A stretch of DNA of 64,000 nt. Origin: Georgenia sp. TF02-10. Its GTDB lineage: Bacteria; Actinomycetota; Actinomycetes; Actinomycetales; Actinomycetaceae. Each line of letters starts with the position of its first letter. The first letter of the stretch is position 1. Location of the stretch: positions 2,852,001 to 2,916,000 of the forward strand of contig NZ_CP094289.1 in assembly GCF_022759505.1 (NCBI RefSeq), in the 5' to 3' direction. A program made the position numbers and the translations under genes. Below, one piece after another: positions 52,469 through 64,000 of the stretch. The notes under the pieces are model-generated. The model worked only from the letters and a program-made list of their open reading frames with translations, ran no database searches and had not been told where the DNA came from.

Positions 52469-54421
52469 TCACTCGTCGCGGTCCCACACGGGGGTGATCC
52501 CGCGGGCGTACTGGATGGCGTCGTTGCCGACGCCGGCGGCCACCATCGGCCAGACCATCGCGTCGCGGGAGACCACGAAGTCCACGACCACCGGGGCGTC
52601 GTCGATCTCCATGGCGCGGCGGATGGTGTCGTCGAGGTCGGCCGTGGACTCGCACCGCAGGCCCACGCAGCCGTAGGCCTCGGCGAGCTTGACGAAGTCC
52701 GGGATGTGCTGGGTCTGGTGCCCGGTGTGCAGGTCGGTGTGGGAGTAGCGGCCCTCGTAGAAGAGGGTCTGCCACTGCCGGACCATGCCGAGGGAGGAGT
52801 TGTTGATCAGGGCGACCTTGATCGGGATGCCCTCCAGGGCGCAGGTGGCCAGCTCCTGGTTGGTCATCTGGAAGCAGCCGTCGCCGTCGACCGCCCAGAC
52901 GGTGGCGTCCGGCCGGCCGACCTTGGCGCCCATGGCCGCGGGCACCGCGTAGCCCATGGTGCCCAGGCCGCCGGAGTTGAGCCAGGTGCGGGGGTGCTCG
53001 TAGCGGATGAACTGGGCCGCCCACATCTGGTGCTGGCCCACCCCGGAGACGTACACCGCCTCCGGCCCGGCGATCTCGCCCAGCCGGGAGATCACGTGCT
53101 GGGGGGCCATCAGCCCGTCCTCGGTGGGCGTCCAGCCCAGCGGGTAGCGCTGGCGCAGGTCGTCCAGCCGCTGCCACCAGCCCTCCAGGTCCGGCCGGCC
53201 GTGCTGGGCGTGGGCCGCGGCCAGCTCGGTGGTCAGGTCGGCGGCGACCTCCTTCAGGTCCCCGACGATGGGCACGTCGGCCTGCCGGTTCTTGGAGATC
53301 TCGGCCGGGTCGATGTCGGCGTGGACGATCGTGGCCTTCGGCGCGAAGCTGTCCAGCCGGCCGGTGACCCGGTCGTCGAACCGGGCGCCCAGGGCGACGA
53401 TGAGGTCGGCCTGCTGCAGCGCGGCGACGGCGGCCACCGAGCCGTGCATCCCGGGCATGCCCAGGTGCTGGGGGTGGGAGTCGGGCACCACGCCGCGGGC
53501 CATCAGGGTGGTGACGACGGCGGCCCCGGAGAGGTCGACGAGCCGGCGCAGCTCGGCGGCGGCCTCGGCGCGCACCGCCCCGCCGCCGACGTAGAGCACC
53601 GGCCGGCGGGCGGTGGCCAGCAGCCGGGCGGCCTCGCGGACCTGGCGCAGGTGCGGTTTGGTGACTGGGTGGTACCCGGGCAGGTCGAGGGTGGGGGGCC
53701 AGACGAAGTCGGCCGCGGCCTGCTGGGCGGACTTGGCGACGTCGACCAGCACCGGGCCGGGCCGGCCGGTGGCGGCAATGTGGAACGCCTCAGCGATGCG
53801 GGCGGCGACCTGGCTGGGATCGGTGACCAGGAAGGAGTGCTTGGTCAGCGGCATCGTCGCCCCGACGATGTCGGCCTCCTGGAAGGCGTCGGTGCCGATG
53901 GCGCTCGCGCCCACCTGCCCGGTGATGGCGACCACCGGCACGGAGTCCATGTGGGCGTCGGCGAGCGGGGTGATCAGGTTGGTCGCGCCCGGGCCGGAGG
54001 TGGCCATGCACACGCCGACCTTGCCGGTGGCGGCGGCGTAGCCGGTGGCCGCGTGCCCGGCGCCCTGCTCGTGGCGGACCAGGATGTGGCGCAGCCGGGT
54101 GGAGTCGTAGAGCGGGTCGTAGGTCGGCAGGATCGCCCCGCCGGGCATGCCGAAGATGACCTCGGCGCCCACCTCCTCCAGCGCCCGGACGATGTTCCGC
54201 GCGCCGGTGGACGGCTCGGTCACCACGGCGGGGCCGGGGGCCAGGGCGGGCGCGGCTTGGGTGGGCCCGGCCGGCGCGGGCATGGCCTCGCCGTTGCCCT
54301 GGGCGGGCCGGGCGGCCGGGGTGCTGCGGGCGGCCGGGGCCGGCCGGGGGGCCGGGCGGAGGGCCGCCGCGGACCTGGGCGGGGCCGGGCGGGGCGGGGC
54401 CGGGTGCGGGGCCTTGGCCAT
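52469..54421 (-). CDS. ilvB: acetolactate synthase large subunit
   Basis: 650 residues, ThDP enzyme for the first common step of branched-chain synthesis. After a Pro/Ala-rich N-terminal extension of ~65 residues, the fold begins [20 protein letters not shown]; catalytic Glu in [16 protein letters not shown]; the FAD-linked central domain; and the ThDP motif [15 protein letters not shown]...INN in the C-terminal half. The expected family is ~570-600 residues. CAGGAGG ribosome site before the ATG. A leader-peptide attenuator lies 52 bases upstream. Confidence 0.96.
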   Translation of the reverse strand: MAKAPHPAPPRPAPPRSAAALRPAPRPAPAARSTPAARPAQGNGEAMPAPAGPTQAAPALAPGPAVVTEPSTGARNIVRALEEVGAEVIFGMPGGAILPTYDPLYDSTRLRHILVRHEQGAGHAATGYAAATGKVGVCMATSGPGATNLITPLADAHMDSVPVVAITGQVGASAIGTDAFQEADIVGATMPLTKHSFLVTDPSQVAARIAEAFHIAATGRPGPVLVDVAKSAQQAAADFVWPPTLDLPGYHPVTKPHLRQVREAARLLATARRPVLYVGGGAVRAEAAAELRRLVDLSGAAVVTTLMARGVVPDSHPQHLGMPGMHGSVAAVAALQQADLIVALGARFDDRVTGRLDSFAPKATIVHADIDPAEISKNRQADVPIVGDLKEVAADLTTELAAAHAQHGRPDLEGWWQRLDDLRQRYPLGWTPTEDGLMAPQHVISRLGEIAGPEAVYVSGVGQHQMWAAQFIRYEHPRTWLNSGGLGTMGYAVPAAMGAKVGRPDATVWAVDGDGCFQMTNQELATCALEGIPIKVALINNSSLGMVRQWQTLFYEGRYSHTDLHTGHQTQHIPDFVKLAEAYGCVGLRCESTADLDDTIRRAMEIDDAPVVVDFVVSRDAMVWPMVAAGVGNDAIQYARGITPVWDRDE

Positions 54422-54472
54422 CGGTGCCTCCTGGCGGTGGTGCTCGTGGCGGTGGTGCTCGGGACGGGCATG

Positions 54473-54544
54473 AAAAAACCCCTCGTCCCTGTCCAGGGTG
54501 CCGAGGGGTGCGCGCAACAGCCGGTTCAGGCGACCGTTGCGCGC
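54473..54544 (-). terminator. attenuator hairpins upstream of ilvB
   Basis: On the minus strand: hairpin 1 GCGCGCAAC/GTTGCGCGC (54544-54536 with 54518-54510), overlapping the end of the leader peptide, then the terminator CCCCTCGG...ACGAGGGG (54508-54479) followed by TTTTTT. Typical ribosome-mediated attenuation. Confidence 0.8.
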
Positions 54545-54570
54545 GGGGTAAGTACGAGGTGCCGCTGCAT
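54526..54570 (-). CDS. ilvB leader peptide, 14 aa
   Basis: [14 protein letters not shown] and TGA. The Leu-Val-Leu run is placed so that stalled ribosomes would cover the first arm of hairpin 1. TACTGT lies 7 bases upstream of the ATG (54583-54578) and no Shine-Dalgarno exists, so it should be read from a leaderless transcript. Confidence 0.72.
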   Translation of the reverse strand: MQRHLVLTPRATVA

Positions 54571-54577
54571 GGTGGCC

Positions 54578-54583
54578 ACAGTA
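54578..54583 (-). promoter_or_regulatory. -10 box of ilvB leader transcript
   Basis: TACTGT 7 bases before the leader ATG at 54570. Confidence 0.55.
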
Positions 54584-54650
54584 GCGGGCGCCGTCGCCGG
54601 CGTCACGCCGTCTCAGATGGTGGATCACGTACTCGGATGCCGGACCGAGG

Positions 54651-55328
54651 TCAGCCCGCGGGCTCCTCCTGCCAGGTGCACACGCAGGCCTCGTTGCCCT
54701 CCGCGTCGGCCAGCACCCACCAGGACGGGGCGTGCGCGTCCGTGACCAGGTGGCCGCCGGCGGCCAGCGCGGCGGCCACCCGGGCCGGGGCGTGGTCGGC
54801 GGGGACGTGGACGTCGAGGTGGATGCGGTTGCGGCCGGGGCGGGGGGCATCCATCTGCTGGAACCACAGGGCGGGCCCGCGGCCGGCGGGGTCGACGAGG
54901 TCGACGGAGGTCTCCTCCTCGCCGGGCGGGGCGAACCGCTTGTAGCCGAGCACGGCCTGCCAGAACGGCAGGACGGCGGCGATGTCGAGCGCGTCGACGG
55001 CGATCTCGACGGCGGTGCACCGGTGGGGCTCGGGCCGCAGGCCGAGCTCGCGGGCGATGGTCGAGATGCGCTCGCCGAGCGCGACGTCCCGCTCGGTGAG
55101 CCCGCCGGCGGCGTAGGTGATGAGCGAGACGTGCACCCGGTGGTAGCGCAGGTCCAGGTCGGGGTGGTGGTCGAGCTCCTCGGCGACGTCGCCGATGCGC
55201 CGCGCCAGCTCGATGCCGCGGGCGAGGGAGCCGGTGCGGAAGGTGCCGACGAGGCGGGGGCCGACCACGCGCCACTCCTGCAGGCCCGGGCGGGCCTGCA
55301 CCTCCCCGGCGGGCAGCAGCCGTGTCAT
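54651..55328 (-). CDS. pterin-carbinolamine dehydratase-like and VOC (glyoxalase) fusion
   Basis: 225 residues. Residues ~1-95: PCD/DCoH fold with [20 protein letters not shown] and [15 protein letters not shown], the histidine motif of 4a-hydroxytetrahydrobiopterin dehydratase. Residues ~110-225: a VOC/glyoxalase_6-type domain ([21 protein letters not shown], then [22 protein letters not shown]). Such fusions occur in actinobacteria; the joint reaction is unknown. ATG at 55328; the open frame upstream runs in the ilvD complement and is not coding. Between ilvD and ilvB. Confidence 0.85.
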   Translation of the reverse strand: MTRLLPAGEVQARPGLQEWRVVGPRLVGTFRTGSLARGIELARRIGDVAEELDHHPDLDLRYHRVHVSLITYAAGGLTERDVALGERISTIARELGLRPEPHRCTAVEIAVDALDIAAVLPFWQAVLGYKRFAPPGEEETSVDLVDPAGRGPALWFQQMDAPRPGRNRIHLDVHVPADHAPARVAAALAAGGHLVTDAHAPSWWVLADAEGNEACVCTWQEEPAG

Positions 55329-55468
55329 GGCCCCAAGGGTGGCACCGGGACCCGGGCCCGGCGAGCGGGACGGCAGCGCGTTCCGGCACCAGGTGGGGCG
55401 CGCCGCCCGGCCGCCCGACCGGCGCTTACCGGCAGCCGGCCCGCGGCGCACCGGCGCCCCGCCCGGGC

Positions 55469-57178
55469 TCACTCCAGGATGGCTCCGCGGGAGGCGGACT
55501 GGACGAGCTTGCTGTACTTGCCGAGCACGCCGCGGGTGTAGCGCGGCGGCAGCGGGGCCCAGCCGGCGCGGCGGCGGTCCAGCTCGTCGTCCTCGACGAG
55601 GAGGTCGAGCCGGCCGGCGGCGACGTCGAGGCGGATCCGGTCCCCGTCCCGGACGAGGGCGACCGGGCCGCCGTCGACGGCCTCCGGCGCGACGTGGCCC
55701 ACGCACAGCCCGGTGGTGCCGCCGGAGAACCGCCCGTCGGTCAGCAGCAGCACGTCCTTGCCGAGCCCGGCGCCCTTGATGGCGCCGGTGATGGCGAGCA
55801 TCTCGCGCATCCCGGGGCCGCCCTTCGGGCCCTCGTAACGGATGACGACGACGTCGCCGGCGGTGATCGTGCCGTCCTCGAGCGCGTCCATCGCGGCGCG
55901 CTCCCGGTCGAACACCCGGGCGGTGCCCTCGAAGACGTCGTTCTCGAAGCCCGCGGACTTCACGACGGCGCCCTCCGGGGCGAGCGAGCCGTGCAGGATC
56001 GTGATGCCGCCGGTGGCGGCGACCGGGTCGCTCGCCGGCCGGAGGACCTTGCCGTCCGGGTCCTCGGGGCGCAGGGCCTCCAGGTTCTCCGCGACGGTCT
56101 TGCCGGTGACCGTCAGGCACTCCCCGTCCAGCAGCCCCGCGTCCAGGAGCGTCTTCATGACGACCTGGATCCCGCCGACCCGGTCGACGTCGTACATCAC
56201 GTACTGGCCGTAGGGCTTGAGGTTGGCCAGGTGCGGCACCTTGGCGCCGATGCGGGCGAAGTCCTCGAGGGAGAGGTCGACGTCGGCCTCGTGGGCGATG
56301 GCCAGCAGGTGCAGCACCGCGTTGGTGGACCCGCCGAAGGCCTGGACGACGGCGATCGCGTTCTCGAACGCCGCCTTGGTCATGATGTCGCGGGCGGTGA
56401 TGCCCTGGCGCAGCAGCCCGACGACGGCCTCGCCGGCGCGGTGGGCGGCGGCGTCGCGGCGCCGGTCGGCCGAGGGCGGCGTGGCCGAGCCGGGGATGGA
56501 CATCCCCATCGCCTCGGCGACGGTGGCCATGGTGTTGGCGGTGTAGTAGCCGCCGCAGGCGCCCTCGCCCGGGCAGATGGCCCGCTCGATGCGCCCGAGG
56601 TCCTCGTTGCTCATCAGGCCGCGGGCGCAGGCGCCGACGGCCTCGAAGGCGTCGATGATCGTCACGTCCTTCTCGACGCCGTCGCTGAGCTTGACCCGGC
56701 CGGGCATGATCGAGCCGGCGTAGATGAACACGCTGGCCAGGTCCAGGCGGGCGGCCGCCATCAGCATCCCGGGGAGGGACTTGTCGCAGCCGGCCAGGAG
56801 CACGGAGCCGTCGAGGCGCTCGGCCTGCATGACCGTCTCGACGGAGTCGGCGATGACGTCGCGGGAGACGAGCGAGAAGTGCATGCCCTCGTGGCCCATC
56901 GAGATGCCGTCGGAGACGGAGATGGTGCCGAACTGGAGGGGGTAGCCGCCGCCGGTGAAGACGCCCTCCTTGGCCGCCTGGGCGAGGCGGTTGAGCGAGA
57001 GGTTGCAGGGGGTGATCTCGTTCCACGAGCTCGCGATGCCGATCTGCGGCTTGGCGAAGTCCTCGTCGCCCATGCCGACGGCGCGCAGCATGCCGCGGGC
57101 GGCGGTGGCCTCGATGCCGTCCGTCACCTGGCGGCTGCGCGGCTTGATGTCCGGTGTCGTTGGGGCCTGGATGGTCAT
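55469..57178 (-). CDS. ilvD: dihydroxy-acid dehydratase
   Basis: 569 residues, Fe-S dehydratase, third step of Val/Ile synthesis (and pantothenate). Cluster cysteines: [15 protein letters not shown] and [24 protein letters not shown], with a further one at [13 protein letters not shown]. The C-terminal [25 protein letters not shown] block is present. ATG at 57178, TACACT box 7 bases upstream. It is not attenuator-controlled as far as seen. Confidence 0.96.
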   Translation of the reverse strand: MTIQAPTTPDIKPRSRQVTDGIEATAARGMLRAVGMGDEDFAKPQIGIASSWNEITPCNLSLNRLAQAAKEGVFTGGGYPLQFGTISVSDGISMGHEGMHFSLVSRDVIADSVETVMQAERLDGSVLLAGCDKSLPGMLMAAARLDLASVFIYAGSIMPGRVKLSDGVEKDVTIIDAFEAVGACARGLMSNEDLGRIERAICPGEGACGGYYTANTMATVAEAMGMSIPGSATPPSADRRRDAAAHRAGEAVVGLLRQGITARDIMTKAAFENAIAVVQAFGGSTNAVLHLLAIAHEADVDLSLEDFARIGAKVPHLANLKPYGQYVMYDVDRVGGIQVVMKTLLDAGLLDGECLTVTGKTVAENLEALRPEDPDGKVLRPASDPVAATGGITILHGSLAPEGAVVKSAGFENDVFEGTARVFDRERAAMDALEDGTITAGDVVVIRYEGPKGGPGMREMLAITGAIKGAGLGKDVLLLTDGRFSGGTTGLCVGHVAPEAVDGGPVALVRDGDRIRLDVAAGRLDLLVEDDELDRRRAGWAPLPPRYTRGVLGKYSKLVQSASRGAILE

Positions 57179-57185
57179 GGGGGCG

Positions 57186-57191
57186 AGTGTA
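57186..57191 (-). promoter_or_regulatory. -10 box of ilvD, leaderless type
   Basis: TACACT 7 bases before the ATG at 57178. Confidence 0.5.
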
Positions 57192-57337
57192 GGACCGGGC
57201 GCGCGGGTGCCGGCTGCGGGGTCGGCACGTGGGATGCGGCTGCTCGACGCCGCCGCGAGAGTCGACGGGGTGCAGGGCGTTGCCGGTGCAGGCCCACGGC
57301 GGTCCCGGCCGCCGGGGGCGGCGCGCCATCGCGGGCT

Positions 57338-57463
57338 GACGGCGGCAGCGCGGCGTCGACGTGGCCGGTCGACGGCGGCACCGCGGCGTCGACGTGGCCG
57401 GTCGAGGGCGGCAGCGCGGCGGGCCGGGCCGACCGCGGCAGCGCCGCCTCGACGTGGCCGGAG
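57338..57463. repeat. 33-base minisatellite between ilvD and rRNA operon
   Basis: Units at 57338-57370, 57371-57403, 57404-57430 (27 bases) and 57431-57463, all of the type GGCGGCAGCGCGGCGTCGACGT. Units 1 and 2 differ by one base. No gene is seen from 57192 to 57580. Confidence 0.8.
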
Positions 57464-57580
57464 ATGAGCGTGCCGCAGTGGGAGAACGGCAGCAGGGGCG
57501 ATCCGAGGGCGCCGCGGGCCGGCGCCCGTGTCGACGGCTCCAATGCCGAGCCACGGGGCCGAGTACCGAACTGGAAATGC

Positions 57581-57614
57581 CGAGGAGGCCGCAACGTGGG
57601 TTGCGGCCTCCTCG
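57581..57614 (-). terminator. rRNA operon terminator
   Basis: 15-bp perfect stem CGAGGAGGCCGCAAC with a 4-base loop, directly after the 5S gene. Confidence 0.85.
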
Positions 57615-57623
57615 ATGCACGGG

Positions 57624-57743
57624 TGTTCGGCGGTGTCCTACTCTCCCACACGGTCGCCCGTGCAGTACCATCGGCGCTGAGGGGCTTAGCTTCCGGGTTC
57701 GGAATGGGACCGGGCGTTTCCCCCTCGCTATGACCGCCGTAAC
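57624..57743 (-). rRNA. rrf: 5S ribosomal RNA
   Basis: About 120 nt on the minus strand: GTTACGGCGGTCATAGC at the 5' end, the conserved CCCGGTCCCATTCCGAACC mid-part and AGTAGGACACCGCCGAAC at the 3' end. Terminal bases are estimates. Confidence 0.95.
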
Positions 57744-57839
57744 TCTATGGAGATATCAACCACCGGCGGGGGTGGGTATCTCGGGAACCGTACAGTGGAC
57801 GCTCGCACCCAGCAGCCAACGTTGTGGTGCTGGTTCGTG

Positions 57840-62782
<4,943 letters not shown>

Positions 62783-62980
62783 AACCAAAGCCCGTGACCA
62801 CCCGACCGGGCAGCCACGACCATCGATACGAAGAAAACAATCCAAGCAAGCACCCACCCCGAAACCGGGGGCACCGAGGCAGGCACCAACCAAGAACAAA
62901 AAACTTCGACCCCCGCACCCGACCACCACCCCCCACCACGAACGGCAAGGACCAGCAGCCACGCACGACGATCACATGGC

Positions 62981-63020
62981 ATCAAAAACTTGGCACGCTG
63001 TTGAGTTCTCAAGAAACAGA
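62981..63020 (-). promoter_or_regulatory. rRNA leader element (boxA/antitermination-like)
   Basis: TTTCTTGAGAACTCAACAGC then GTGCCAAGTTTTTGATGCC on the minus strand, a leader sequence shared by actinobacterial rRNA operons. Confidence 0.6.
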
Positions 63021-63076
63021 CACACACCGTCGAATCCCCACCGCGAGGCAGGAACCCGAACCGGGGCAGGCGTTCT

Positions 63077-63105
63077 ACTTTATCTCTGCCGGCTGGCGCT
63101 GTCAA
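63077..63105 (-). promoter_or_regulatory. rRNA operon promoter
   Basis: TTGACA (63105-63100), 17 bases, TAAAGT (63082-63077): near-consensus housekeeping-sigma promoter about 300 bases before the 16S gene. Confidence 0.75.
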
Positions 63106-63568
63106 CCGGGCCGCTGTCGGTCCGAAGGTCAGGCTGTCCGGCGACCGGTCGGCAGGCGCGGGTCTCCGCTGCTGCTTCTCGGTCCTCCCGCGGGATCGGC
63201 CACCGGTCTCGGTGTCCGCTGCTCCCTGGCGGGCACGAGTAGGTTAGGCAGGCGCCGGGACGCGGGTCAAACCGTCACGGGATGACGTGGACCACAGCTT
63301 GTGGACGGTGGGCGCCCGGATAGGGAGCGGACGGGCGCACGGGGCCGCACCGGCGACACCGTGCGGCGTCGGCGGTACCGAGAAGGGCGAGAGGCCGCCG
63401 TCGGGCCCGGGAGGGCGAGAGGCCGCCGTCGTGCCTGCCCTGCAGCGCCCCTCCTCCGCAGGTCGCCCGGGCACCCGTGCCGACCGGCCCCGGCGAGGCC
63501 AGCGCGGGAGCGTGCGGGCGTGCACCCGCTCCGGACGCCCCGCTCGTGCCGGGCCGGCCCGGCGGCCG
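63106..63568. other. intergenic region, no gene seen
   Basis: About 460 bases between the rRNA promoter and the malate synthase stop; contains two GGCCGCCGTCG motifs (63390-63430), otherwise nothing recognised. Other operon promoters may lie here. Confidence 0.5.
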
Positions 63569-64000
63569 TCAGGGCATGCGCTCGTAGGCGGGCAGGGTGA
63601 GGAAGTCGGCGTAGTCGTCGGCCACGGCGACCTGCAAGAAGGTCGCGCGCGCGTCGGCGTAGTCGGCCGCGTCGCCTGGGAGCGCGGCGACCTCCTCATC
63701 CACGAGGCGCTCGACCAGGTCCTTGGTGACCTGGGCACCGGTGTCGGCCAGGGTCACCGAGCTGTGCAGCCACTGCCAGACCTGGGACCGGGAGATCTCG
63801 GCGGTGGCCGCGTCCTCCATGAGGTTGAAGATCGCCACCGCCCCCTGCCCGTTCAGCCACGCGGCGAGGTACTGGATCCCGACCGAGATGTTGTTGCGCA
63901 GGCCGGCCTCGGTGACGTCGCCGGGGGTGGCCGCGACGTCGAGCAGCTGGGCGGCCGTGACGTGGACGTCCTCGCGCGTGCGGTCGATCTGGTTCGGCCG
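63569..64000 (-). CDS. aceB: malate synthase A, C-terminal part
   Basis: Glyoxylate-cycle enzyme that condenses glyoxylate with acetyl-CoA. The visible ~143 C-terminal residues contain GLRNNISVGIQYLAAWLNGQGAVAIFNLMEDAATAE, which holds the catalytic Asp (MEDAATAE) of the MSA family, then SRSQVWQWLHSSV and the end LTLPAYERMP. The gene continues beyond the window; its stop is TGA at 63569. Confidence 0.92.
   Translation of the reverse strand, partial: RPNQIDRTREDVHVTAAQLLDVAATPGDVTEAGLRNNISVGIQYLAAWLNGQGAVAIFNLMEDAATAEISRSQVWQWLHSSVTLADTGAQVTKDLVERLVDEEVAALPGDAADYADARATFLQVAVADDYADFLTLPAYERMP

Noticed and set aside
57175-57651. 159-codon minus-strand frame with repeated [10 protein letters not shown] units
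   Set aside because: It overlaps the 5S gene and terminator; the peptide repeats are simply the 33-base minisatellite read in one frame.
54651-57671. Open frame of 1006 codons covering ilvD in another frame
   Set aside because: Only its end (from 55328) is a real protein; the rest is a shadow of ilvD and of the 5S/minisatellite region.

Overview
High-GC actinobacterial chromosome. The 16S/23S genes, the conserved leuCD-IclR-tRNA-gltX neighbourhood and the DUF3515/ddl/thiL, mycothiol-type DinB and NdgR-type genes point to the class Actinomycetes. A member of Micrococcales near Georgenia or Cellulomonas is my best guess; that placement is inference and the 16S gene here would settle it.

Layout. 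1-4.0 kb: end of an alpha/beta hydrolase gene, thiL, a DUF3515 lipoprotein and ddl. 4.2-9.8 kb: an accessory stretch with a Cys/Met PLP enzyme, an RDD membrane protein in an AT-richer patch, a sugar O-acetyltransferase, an AMIN-like lipoprotein and a gamma-carbonic anhydrase. 9.9-20.3 kb: plsC-type acyltransferase, CDF metal exporter, DinB protein, murA, leuD-leuC with a divergent IclR regulator, tRNA-Glu, tRNA-Gln, a PrmC relative and gltX. 21-29 kb: MalY-type enzyme, FAH-family hydrolase, a second AMIN-like protein, a DUF418-like membrane protein, a two-component system and a DUF4352 protein. 29.0-30.9 kb: an IS110-family element lying between CTCCGGAG palindromes, beside a tandem array of the same palindrome. 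30.9-45 kb: APC permease, DUF3516 helicase, YbaK, pentapeptide protein, an alkylation-repair group (Ada-AlkA fusion, ogt, HhH-GPD protein), nucleotidyltransferase, EEP phosphatase/nuclease, YggS, thioesterase and a lipoate ligase with swapped domain order. 45.5-57.2 kb: seven branched-chain amino acid genes on the minus strand (ilvD, ilvB, ilvN, ilvC, leuB, ilvE, cimA), two of them (ilvB, cimA) behind leader-peptide attenuators. 57.6-63.1 kb: one complete rRNA operon (16S-23S-5S, minus strand) with promoter and terminator. 63.6 kb to the end: the 3' end of malate synthase.

How it fits together. cimA makes citramalate from pyruvate and acetyl-CoA; LeuCD and LeuB can carry it to 2-oxobutyrate; IlvBN, IlvC, IlvD and IlvE then finish isoleucine, valine and leucine, so nearly the whole pathway is in this window. 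leuCD is under a palindromic operator shared with the IclR regulator; ilvB and cimA are attenuated.

Most notable signals: (1) an IS110 element sitting inside a palindrome array that looks like its target, with a candidate bridge-RNA stem upstream of the transposase; (2) a family of long perfect intergenic palindromes, two of them with identical 20-nt arms 22 kb apart; (3) widespread TAnnnT boxes 6-7 nt before start codons, i.e. leaderless transcripts, including both attenuator leader peptides; (4) 27-33-nt minisatellites and a recurrent GCCGTCG motif in intergenic DNA and in some coding tails.
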